Assembly (NCBI GenBank): GCA_905209075.1
Contig: CAJLRL010000029.1
Span: 1-28,817 of the forward strand
Origin: an uncultured Lachnospiraceae bacterium
GTDB taxonomy: Bacteria > Bacillota > Clostridia > Lachnospirales > Lachnospiraceae
Length of the DNA stretch: 28,817 bases
Direction of reading: 5' to 3'
Shown: in pieces, positions 22,741 to 28,817 of the stretch
How the letters are laid out: each line of letters begins with the position of its first letter
How positions within the stretch are numbered: position 1 is the first letter of the stretch
Made by a program: the position numbers and the translations under genes
Notes under the pieces: generated by a model
Told to the model about the DNA's origin: nothing
The model's database searches: none
The model's input: the letters and a program-made list of their open reading frames with translations, nothing else

Positions 22741-23406
22741 TTATTCCTCCCTGCTTTGTTTTTTGCTTCTTGAATCAACAGTTTTTAAGTACAGATACGC
22801 AAGTGCATCTCTTTGCGCTTCTACGATCCTGCATCCATATAGGATCTTTCCATCCTCCATATCCTTGCGGACAACTCTTATCTTAAAACGTATCTGGAAT
22901 TCATGTCCCCTTACTGAATCTGCAAATTGAAGTTCTATAAGCTTTCCCTCGTATGCGATATCCATCTCAGGGATAAATGCCACCCCTCCCTGACTGATAT
23001 CTTTAATGATTCCATAATACATGCCATCATCGCCATATATCGAAAGTACGCAGCGAAGTCCTATCTTTACCCTGTCCTGGTTTCTCCTTTCGCTTTCTTT
23101 TGCAAGCTTTTTATAATCGCTTGTATTTATGAGATAATATGATCTGCCGAAACGTTTTACTGTAGAAACATTTACAGCCGGCCACTTATATCTTTTTCCA
23201 TTATGATTTTTGGCTATTACATCTATGACTATTCCCCTGAATGAACTTGACGAAAAATCAACCGTGTTTCCTCCATATGTATATGGATTGATAAGAACGC
23301 TGTCTGCATCCACGATCTCGACCTTTGATTTAAGTTCGTATTTAAGGCCGCCCCATTTTATATTAAGCTCAAGTTCTTCGCCCACTTCAAGTTCCTGAAG
23401 TACCAT
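22741..23406 (-). CDS. PilZ-domain c-di-GMP-binding protein (YcgR/YpfA-like)
   Basis: 221 residues. The N-terminal part, about residues 1-100, is the YcgR-N-like beta domain (LEVGEELELNIKW). The C-terminal PilZ domain has both c-di-GMP motifs: R108xxxR112 in ERRNQDRVKI and D136xSxxG141 in KDISQGGVAF. Such proteins act as c-di-GMP-dependent flagellar brakes or regulators of surface traits. It ends 2 bases before the chemoreceptor start, so the two likely share an mRNA and link c-di-GMP to motility. The ATG follows GGAGGG. Confidence 0.92.
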   Translation of the reverse strand: MVLQELEVGEELELNIKWGGLKYELKSKVEIVDADSVLINPYTYGGNTVDFSSSSFRGIVIDVIAKNHNGKRYKWPAVNVSTVKRFGRSYYLINTSDYKKLAKESERRNQDRVKIGLRCVLSIYGDDGMYYGIIKDISQGGVAFIPEMDIAYEGKLIELQFADSVRGHEFQIRFKIRVVRKDMEDGKILYGCRIVEAQRDALAYLYLKTVDSRSKKQSREE

Positions 23407-23503
23407 CGCATTCCCTCCATTATATCTGTTCTTATATCTGCTCTATATTATATGCATAAAACATTACCATCAGCCTATGTGAAACAGTGACTTTATTACT
23501 ATT

Positions 23504-23533
23504 ATTATATATCAAACAGCATACTTCTGTCAA
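23504..23533 (-). promoter_or_regulatory. promoter of the PilZ-chemoreceptor operon
   Basis: Minus strand: TTGACA (23533-23528), 18-base spacer, TATAAT (23509-23504). Its -35 box overlaps the T run of the preceding terminator. It predicts a leader of about 90 bases. Confidence 0.75.
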
Positions 23534-23578
23534 AAAAACATAAAAATAGACAGACTTTATGTTTCAGCCTGTCTATTT
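23532..23578 (-). terminator. terminator after the ABC importer genes
   Basis: Perfect 10-bp arms AAATAGACAG / CTGTCTATTT (23578-23569 with 23553-23544), 15-base loop, followed on the minus strand by TTATGTTTTTTT. It starts 6 bases past the end of the ATPase gene. Confidence 0.85.
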
Positions 23579-23583
23579 AAAAA

Positions 23584-24321
23584 TTATAATACTCTGGATA
23601 AGAATTCTTTTAATCTTTCACTCTTAGGATTTGAAAATATTTCGTCCGGTGTCCCTTCTTCTGCTATAACGCCCTCGTTTATAAACATTACGCGGTTTGC
23701 CACTTCCCTTGCAAATCCCATCTCATGTGTAACTACAACCATAGTCATCCCTGACCTGGCAAGCTCTTTCATTACAGAAAGCACCTCACCTACCATTTCA
23801 GGATCAAGAGCAGATGTAGGTTCATCAAACAATATCACATCCGGATTCATTGCAAGAGATCTCACTATAGCAATTCTTTGTTTCTGTCCTCCTGAAAGCT
23901 GCATCGGATAAGCCTGCGCCTTATCACCAAGTCCTATCCTCTCAAGAAGTTCATCCGCTTTTTGCGAAGCCTCTTCCTTTGAAAGGATTCCCAGCTTTAC
24001 AGGTGCAAGCATTATATTATCTTTTATCGTCATGTTTGGAAAAAGATTGAACTGCTGGAAAACCATTCCGATCTTCTGTCTTACTACGTTTATATTTGTC
24101 TTTTTGTCAGTGAGGTCTGTTCCCTCAAAAAGTATCTGACCTTTTGTAGGCACCTCAAGAAGATTAAGTGAACGTAAAAATGTAGATTTGCCACATCCGG
24201 ATGGTCCGATAACCGCTATGACATCTCCCCTGTTCACATTTGTGCTTATTCCTTTAAGCACTTCCTGTTTTTCATAGTTTTTGTGTAAATCTTTTATTTC
24301 AAGAATAACATTATCGTTCAT
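23584..24321 (-). CDS. polar amino acid ABC transporter ATP-binding protein
   Basis: 245 residues from ATG 24321 (MNDNVILEIKDLHKNY). The start codon lies inside the end of the permease gene, an 11-base overlap, with AGGAG upstream. ATPase of a GlnQ/PAAT-type importer: Walker A GPSGCGKS at 39-46, Q-loop MVFQQFNLFP, signature LSGGQKQR at 142-149, Walker B VILFDEP at 162-168 followed by TSALD, and the H-loop histidine in VVVTHEMGFA. It powers the fused binding protein-permease encoded just upstream; the substrate is probably a polar amino acid. A terminator follows directly. Confidence 0.96.
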   Translation of the reverse strand: MNDNVILEIKDLHKNYEKQEVLKGISTNVNRGDVIAVIGPSGCGKSTFLRSLNLLEVPTKGQILFEGTDLTDKKTNINVVRQKIGMVFQQFNLFPNMTIKDNIMLAPVKLGILSKEEASQKADELLERIGLGDKAQAYPMQLSGGQKQRIAIVRSLAMNPDVILFDEPTSALDPEMVGEVLSVMKELARSGMTMVVVTHEMGFAREVANRVMFINEGVIAEEGTPDEIFSNPKSERLKEFLSRVL

Positions 24322-25831
24322 TATTTCTAAGTCTCCTCTCAAGTCTGCTCACACAGCGGCTTAATATCATGACGATCACAAGGTATATAATTGCAACTGC
24401 AATAAGTGGAAGGAACGCTTCATATGTGTTACTTCTTATGATGTCGCCGCCCTTTGTAAGATCCATAAGTCCGATGTAGCCACTTATAGACGTTTCCTTC
24501 AAAAGACTTATAACCTCATTCAGCAGTGCCGGAAGGATATTTTTAACTGCCTGCGGCAAAATTATAGACGTCATCGTCTGTTTGTAATTAAGTCCAAGAC
24601 TCCGTCCAGCCTCAAACTGTCCGATTTCAACTGACATAATTCCCGAACGCACTATCTCAGCAACGTATGCTGCTGAATTAAGTCCGAATGCAATTGACGC
24701 AACAAGGATCTTGTTTGTAACCGATGCAAGGATCACATAGTAAATTATTAGAAGCTGGATCATGACAGGCGTTCCACGTATGATCGTAAGATATGCCTGA
24801 CATAAGCCGTTTAAAATTGTAAGACCGCCGTTTCTGTCATGACTGGTCCTTACAACCGCTATAAGAAATCCGAGGATTATTCCAAGCATAACGGCAAAAA
24901 GTGTTATCACTACGGTATTTCCAAGACCTTTTACGATATACATATATCGGCTGTCTTTCACAAAATTGTCATATAACTTTTCTTTTAACCCGATTTTTGA
25001 ACCGCTGCTTCCGTCCTTTACAATAATATCCTGCTTTGTTGTAATATATGAATCTGTAAAATTGATATTTTTCTTTCTATCCTCTGTTACAGTAAAACCG
25101 GATGCGCCGACATCGACTTTACCTGATGTGATGGCAGCTATTATCGAGTCAAACGCCATATCCTCAACCTGCATATCCATTCCAAGCTCATCACATACAG
25201 CCTGCATAATGTCTATATCTATTCCTGTTATCTGATTATCTTCATAATATTCGTATGGTGGGAACTCAGCATTGGTTCCTATTTTTAATGTACCATTTTT
25301 TCTCTCTACATCCTTTTTCTCATAAGGAGTCTTTCCTATCTGAGAATCTGAACCTATATAATTGTTTATGATTGAATCTATGGTTCCATCGCTTTGGAGC
25401 TTTTCAAGGGCTGTATTTACATTTTCTAATAGTTCCGGATTATCTTTTCCTATACATAATGCATAATCCTCTTTGGTAAATTCATCATCTAAAATCTTAA
25501 GCCCGGTGTTTTGCTTTACAAACTCCAGTGCCGGCTGCTCATCAATTACCACACAGTCTATTTTCCCAAGCTTAAGTGCCTGGATTGCATCGGCACCCTT
25601 ATTGTATCTTTCAACCTTGGTTCCCGATCCATCCTTCTCATAATCCGAAACATAGATATCTCCTGTCGTGCCAAGCTGCACTCCTATTTTTGCTCCGGAC
25701 AGATCCCCGGCATTTTTTACCTCTTTCCCTGCTTTACTGTTATCATTCGAGCATGCACTGATGCCGGTTATAACAACAATAAGTAACAGCATAAACACTA
25801 TGATAGAGGTCTTCTTTTTTGTAAATTTCAT
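24311..25831 (-). CDS. amino acid ABC transporter: lipoprotein-anchored, circularly permuted binding domain fused to permease
   Basis: 506 residues from ATG 25831 after GAGG; earlier ATGs lack a ribosome site. Residues 1-26 are a signal sequence with lipobox ISAC (C27). Residues about 43-160 look like the second half of an SBP_bac_3 domain (DLSGAKIGVQLGTTGDIY, ALKLGKIDCVVIDEQPA with the ligand Asp, KDNPELLENVNTALEKL, DGTIDSIINNYIG). Residues about 181-272 look like the first half (TLKIGTNAEFPPYEY, GIDIDIMQAVCDELG, SGKVDVGASGFTVTEDR with the ligand Arg R252, INFTDSY). The halves are thus in reversed order. Residues 295-500 are a HisM/GlnP-type permease (GLGNTVVITLFAV, RGTPVMIQLL, EAGRSLGL, PQAVKNILPALLNE). 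Overlaps the ATPase gene. Confidence 0.93.
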   Translation of the reverse strand: MKFTKKKTSIIVFMLLLIVVITGISACSNDNSKAGKEVKNAGDLSGAKIGVQLGTTGDIYVSDYEKDGSGTKVERYNKGADAIQALKLGKIDCVVIDEQPALEFVKQNTGLKILDDEFTKEDYALCIGKDNPELLENVNTALEKLQSDGTIDSIINNYIGSDSQIGKTPYEKKDVERKNGTLKIGTNAEFPPYEYYEDNQITGIDIDIMQAVCDELGMDMQVEDMAFDSIIAAITSGKVDVGASGFTVTEDRKKNINFTDSYITTKQDIIVKDGSSGSKIGLKEKLYDNFVKDSRYMYIVKGLGNTVVITLFAVMLGIILGFLIAVVRTSHDRNGGLTILNGLCQAYLTIIRGTPVMIQLLIIYYVILASVTNKILVASIAFGLNSAAYVAEIVRSGIMSVEIGQFEAGRSLGLNYKQTMTSIILPQAVKNILPALLNEVISLLKETSISGYIGLMDLTKGGDIIRSNTYEAFLPLIAVAIIYLVIVMILSRCVSRLERRLRNNER

Positions 25832-25863
25832 AATATTCCTCATTTCTGTATATTTATACAAGA

Positions 25864-25891
25864 AGTATACCATATGATACAGATATGTCTA
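25864..25891 (-). promoter_or_regulatory. promoter of the ABC importer operon
   Basis: Minus strand: TAGACA (25891-25886), 16-base spacer, TATACT (25869-25864). Start near 25858, leader of about 27 bases. Confidence 0.6.
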
Positions 25892-25907
25892 CCCTTATTA
25901 TTTTCAC

Positions 25908-26187
25908 TTATTTTTCAGCCTGATGATAACCTTTTATTGAATCCCGTGGAGATTCACTTCTCCCCATCGTTTCAAAGTTTATATCTGTAAACGATATTTT
26001 CTGTACTAATTGCTGCAATGCCTCATTATACTCTGACTCACTGCACTGTTTATCATTAACCGTATATGTTATGCCCGAATGGCCATTTCCATCATCTTTG
26101 TTTTTATTATATATAAATGCGTCTGTCAGATGTATACTGGAACATCACTTTATCGTTATCATAATAAATTTTTGTATCATCTCTCCT
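25908..26187 (-). pseudogene. frameshifted 3' fragment of an unrecognised gene
   Basis: Minus strand, right after the AAA ATPase stop. One frame reads DDTKIYYDNDKVMFQYTSD, then the sense continues in another frame as DAFIYNKNKDDGNGHSGIT, TVNDKQCSESEYNEALQQL and on to TAA at 25910-25908. The switch falls near 26118-26130 at a short GACAGACG run; removing four bases would join the frames into YTSDAFIYNKNK. It has no proper 5' end: an AAGGAG at 26187-26182 is not followed by a usable start. The composition (charged, with Gln/Asn) suggests the tail of an exported or surface protein, but no family is recognised. Confidence 0.55.
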
Positions 26188-26208
26188 TAGTATTTTTCGA
26201 TTTTACCT

Positions 26209-27387
26209 TTAAATTTTCCATTGTTTGTATTCATCAAGTCTTTGAATAAATCCTGCAAATTCCGGAACAGTAAAATCAAGTTCTTTATATCTTACAGGAT
26301 AAATAATACCCTTATTAATCAACTGTGCTCTTATCGTAGATATAGATCCTACGTCTTTATTCAAATTATGAGCCACATTAGAAATTGTACATGGCAATTC
26401 GCCACATTCTACCATAGCAAAAACAAATTTTTTATCGCTTTCTGAACATCGTTCATATCTTGCTTTAAAAAATCCACTATCTAATGTATTTAAAAAACTA
26501 TTTGTATTATATTCAATATCAGAATCTTCTATTAAGTCCTTATCTGTATTTTGATATACGATTTGACACAGCTGCTGAATAAAATATGGATATCCTTTTG
26601 TTATTTCCACAATTTTTTCAATTGCCTCATCCGAATAATCAATATTAAATTTCTTAGCTGGTTCTTCTATTGCCTTTCTCGACTGTTCAAGTGTTAGCGA
26701 ACCAATTTGCTTATATGCGAATAATCTTTCTGAATATGATTTTTCATCAGATAACATTTTATATATTCTAGGAAGTCCTGCTCCTATAACCATAACCGGA
26801 TAGCCTAATTGATTTGTTCTGTGCAATGCAGCAATTAATGATCCTAACTGTTCCTGTTTCATATATTGAATTTCATCAATAAAAAAACAAACAGGTGTTT
26901 GTACTTTTTGGGCGGTTTCGCCAATTGTCACAAAAACTTTCGTCAGGCTTTGAGTTAAATTATTTGACAAGTATAATTCTCTATCTTGTAATGAAACTGA
27001 AAAAGTAGTATTACTCGGATTAAAAGAAATTACCAATGATTTTATCGCCTCTAATGGCTTTTTAATCAAATTTTTAAATTTTTCTTTTGTGCTGACCTCT
27101 CTTAAGAAATCTTGAGCGCACTCTGCAATTTGAGAAATAAAATCATTTTTTTCTTCTATCTCTATATGGTTATGAAATATTCCATAATCATCAGCAATCT
27201 CTTCTAATCTATTTATCAAAACTGTTTTTCCAACACCTCTTAATCCACTGTATATCATGGATCTCACCGGAACACCAATTGTCATCGCTTCAAAAATCTG
27301 TCTGACCTCTTTAATGTCATCATCTCTCCCGGCGATATACATAGGTTTCAATCCAGCTCCCGGTCTATAAGGATTAACCTTTATCAA
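26209..27387 (-). CDS. AAA ATPase (Orc1/Cdc6-like ATP-binding protein) of unknown role
   Basis: 392 residues from TTG 27387, 8 bases after GGGAGG. The protein then opens IKVNPYRPGAGLKPMYIAGRD, the usual start of this common clostridial family; a longer ATG start (27441) would overlap the promoter. Walker A GLRGVGKT at 48-55, Walker B CFFIDE at 167-172, sensor-like IGAGLPRI at 201-208, and a C-terminal winged-helix-like region from about 330 (CTISNVAHNLNKDVGSISTIRAQLINKG). The architecture resembles AAA_16/Orc1-type ATPases that act on DNA or protein partners; the function is not known. It lies in an accessory zone with gene debris on both sides. Confidence 0.85.
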   Translation of the reverse strand: MIKVNPYRPGAGLKPMYIAGRDDDIKEVRQIFEAMTIGVPVRSMIYSGLRGVGKTVLINRLEEIADDYGIFHNHIEIEEKNDFISQIAECAQDFLREVSTKEKFKNLIKKPLEAIKSLVISFNPSNTTFSVSLQDRELYLSNNLTQSLTKVFVTIGETAQKVQTPVCFFIDEIQYMKQEQLGSLIAALHRTNQLGYPVMVIGAGLPRIYKMLSDEKSYSERLFAYKQIGSLTLEQSRKAIEEPAKKFNIDYSDEAIEKIVEITKGYPYFIQQLCQIVYQNTDKDLIEDSDIEYNTNSFLNTLDSGFFKARYERCSESDKKFVFAMVECGELPCTISNVAHNLNKDVGSISTIRAQLINKGIIYPVRYKELDFTVPEFAGFIQRLDEYKQWKI

Positions 27388-27412
27388 TAATAGCACCTCC
27401 CTTTTTGTTTGC

Positions 27413-27441
27413 ATTTTATCACATTTATATTTCCTTATCAA
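27413..27441 (-). promoter_or_regulatory. promoter of the AAA ATPase gene
   Basis: Minus strand: TTGATA (27441-27436), 17-base spacer, TAAAAT (27418-27413), start near 27406, about 19 bases before the TTG start. Supports the shorter start of the gene. A second candidate (TTGACT with a poor -10) lies about 90 bases upstream. Confidence 0.6.
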
Positions 27442-27543
27442 CGCAATAATGTGCTTTTCTGTTATTCCACGCTGTTTACCGCAAAAAAACTTCTATAAGT
27501 ACCTATAATTTTCTAATCAATATTAAGTCAAAAGACTAATAAA

Positions 27544-27573
27544 GACCAGTAGATTCAATGCAATCTACTGGTC
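27544..27573 (-). terminator. terminator after the Rpn-type gene
   Basis: Perfect 12-bp arms GACCAGTAGATT / AATCTACTGGTC, 6-base loop, then TTTATTAGTCTTTT on the minus strand. It begins 13 bases past the gene's stop. Confidence 0.85.
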
Positions 27574-27585
27574 TGTGTATGACTT

Positions 27586-28503
27586 TTACAATCTATATTC
27601 TTTTAAAAGCTGCGCCTGATATTCTCTGTCATTAATCGACCTTTTTAAATCTTCAACTCTTCCCTCAGACAATAATATATCATTTAATTTATTAATCAGA
27701 TTTAGAGTTTCTTCTCTGCCTTCTTTTCGCCCCTCTTCCAGTCCTTCCTCACGCGCATCGGCTCTTTCAAGTTCAAGTTGTCTGTCAAATTTATAATTTA
27801 ACTGCATATTCTTAGTCACCTCACTTCTATGAGTTTTCAGGAAATCTTTTAATATATCATGTGTTAACACACATGATATGCCTGCGGCTGATACCTATGC
27901 GCATTCGCGCAGATATAATTCGCTTACGCTCATTATATCATTATCTATGCAATAATCTATCGCTAGTTCTATATCATTTCCTAGTTCCTCATATGACTTA
28001 CCTGAATGATATTCTCTTACTTTATTGACAAACATCATATATTCATCAAGCCATACACATTTCTGCAGAATCTGGCGGTTTTTACCTGCATTTATGTTGT
28101 ACACGATACACTTTAACTCAAGTTTCGGATCATCTGTCGGCTTTTCAAAGGCATCTGAAAGCTTTAGTTCCTGAACATCTGGCTGGTCTTCTTCTCCATT
28201 ATAAAAAACCACAAAATGCGGTGTAGGTATCCTGACAAGACGTTTACCATATATGTTTTTTCCAGTCTTGCTTTTGCTATTTTTCTCATTAAGTATTTCA
28301 CTAAGTATAACGGTAAAATAAATCAGACTTCTGACCGGCATATTTGGGCAGATCGTCGACTGGTGCTCATATATGCTAAGCCGGGCATCCACGACAAACG
28401 CTGCATCATTTCTCACTGATAGCGATATTCCTCCATCGAGTGTGACCATCTCCACATCATCTGGATTGTCATAATGCGACCCGTTCATCACATTGTACAA
28501 CAT
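27586..28503 (-). pseudogene. Rpn/PD-(D/E)XK-family nuclease (putative transposase), interrupted by a repeat insertion
   Basis: Two pieces in the same frame, 28503-27895 (ending TAG) and 27870-27586, belong to one Rpn-like gene (recombination-promoting nuclease / YhgA-like transposase family). The first holds MLYNVMNGSHYDNPDD, the nuclease core NDAAFVVDARLSIYEHQS with its D and ExQ-like HQ motif, NMPVRSLIYF, and IPTPHFVVFYNGEEDQPDVQELKLSDAF. The second has LKDFLKTHRSEV and a charged coiled-coil tail (EEGLEEGRKEGREE). Between NDI and LKDFLK lie 27 extra codons including the stop, explained by a repeat insertion. The 5' end is also doubtful: sense-like codons (INKLKQDKNRAL) continue upstream of ATG 28503 without a good start. 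Probably non-functional. Confidence 0.8.
27854..27939 (-). repeat. three-hairpin structured repeat, copy inserted in the Rpn-type gene
   Basis: Read on the minus strand: stem GATATAAT/ATTATATC (27939-27912), stem TGCGC/GCGCA (27911-27898), linker TATCAGCCGCAG, stem ATATCATGTGT/ACACATGATAT (27879-27854). The order of stems and the linker match the copy at 18050-18122. ATGATATA (minus strand) occurs at 27941-27934 and 27860-27853, an 8-bp direct repeat expected of a target duplication, though the right one is also part of the stem. Net insertion is 81 bp. Confidence 0.7.
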
Positions 28504-28506
28504 CAA

Positions 28507-28765
28507 TGCTCTATTTTTGTCCTGCTTTAACTTATTAATTGGTACAATAAAAGCAGAACTTTCAGGAAAATATGATAGAAATTAAAGATATACGATCACT
28601 GCACCCCCTTATCGCCAGACGACACCCCTGTGTCTCACATTATAAATGTGCCAACGACTGTGCAGGCAATTATAGAAAAACTGCTTTTTATATATTTTAA
28701 CACACTCCATGCAAAATACAATAAATTCTTATAACTTCTGACATTAAAAATTGTTAATAAAAAAC
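28507..28765. other. intergenic stretch without a recognised gene
   Basis: Nothing convincing is coded here. Codons continuous with the Rpn-type gene can be followed to about 28590 on the minus strand before a TAA, without a clear start. A GGGGGT followed by GTG ATC GTA near 28594 opens only a 5-codon frame. A short CACATT/AATGTG inverted repeat lies near 28640. The right part is AT-rich. Confidence 0.5.
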
Positions 28766-28790
28766 ACCCGGCACATTTTTCGTGCCGGGT
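28760..28790 (-). terminator. terminator of a minus-strand gene beyond the right edge
   Basis: Perfect 9-bp GC-rich arms ACCCGGCAC / GTGCCGGGT (28790-28766) with a 7-base loop, then GTTTTTTATT on the minus strand. The gene it serves would end in the last 27 bases or beyond the window. Confidence 0.85.
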
Positions 28791-28817
28791 TCTATATCAT
28801 GTTTTATTAAAATTTAA

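Noticed and set aside
23430..23500. Sigma-28-like flagellar promoter before the PilZ gene (TAAAGTCA with GCTGATGG)
   Set aside because: The spacing is 13 bases where about 11 is expected and the second box is poor. The sigma-A match at 23504-23533 is much better.
28579..28594. GTG start after GGGGGT upstream of the Rpn-type gene
   Set aside because: It opens only five codons before TAA and is not continuous with the gene; no frame repair was evident.

Overview
The window looks like a low-GC Firmicutes chromosome, most likely a gut Lachnospiraceae (Roseburia/Agathobacter/Coprococcus/Butyrivibrio type). This is judged from protein resemblance, gene order (ylxM-ffh-rpsP-khpA-rimM-trmD-rplS and yceD-rpmF-plsX-acpP-rnc-smc-ftsY), consensus TTGACA/TATAAT promoters, strong AGGAGG ribosome sites and several TTG starts. 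The species was not determined. No rRNA, tRNA or CRISPR array was recognised.

Layout. 1-973: 3'-truncated gap (minus). 974-1464: gap promoter and leader, then a 161-bp MITE-like palindrome. 1465-2274: a PHP-family histidinol phosphatase (plus). 2275-2995: no conventional gene, but a minus-strand promoter, three tiny ORFs with good ribosome sites, and a hairpin. 2996-7821: the ribosome/SRP operon (minus), with a TrmD fused to an acetyltransferase-like domain. 7932-9143: ilvA, sitting between ylxM-ffh and ftsY. 9166-16641: the ftsY-smc-rnc-acpP-plsX-rpmF-yceD block, read from two or more promoters. 16738-17931: ackA. 18141-19331: tmcAL (plus), convergent with aroB, which follows a viroplasmin-type RNase H gene. 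21197-23406: a chemoreceptor with a membrane-embedded N-terminus and a PilZ c-di-GMP protein. 23584-25831: a two-gene polar amino acid ABC importer whose substrate-binding domain is fused to the permease and appears circularly permuted. 25874-28817: an accessory zone with a decayed 3' gene fragment, an AAA ATPase, and an Rpn-type nuclease/transposase gene interrupted by a short structured repeat.

How it fits together. Most of the window is housekeeping: ribosomal proteins L19, S16 and L32, tRNA modification (TrmD, TmcAL), ribosome maturation (RimM), protein targeting (Ffh, FtsY, YlxM), chromosome segregation (SMC), RNA processing (RNase III, RNase H, KhpA), phospholipid and fatty acid synthesis (PlsX, AcpP), central carbon metabolism (Gap, AckA) and amino acid synthesis (IlvA, AroB).

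The less ordinary signals are: (1) the lobe-swapped binding domain of the ABC importer; (2) the TrmD-GNAT fusion; (3) an unexplained minus-strand transcription unit at about 2330-2840; (4) two families of short palindromic repeats. One family has a 161-bp and a 44-bp member sharing the same terminal sequence. The other is a three-hairpin element of about 75-86 bp with two diverged copies, one in the tmcAL 5' leader and one inserted in the Rpn-type gene. Several of these repeats lie between promoter and ribosome site and create false upstream starts.
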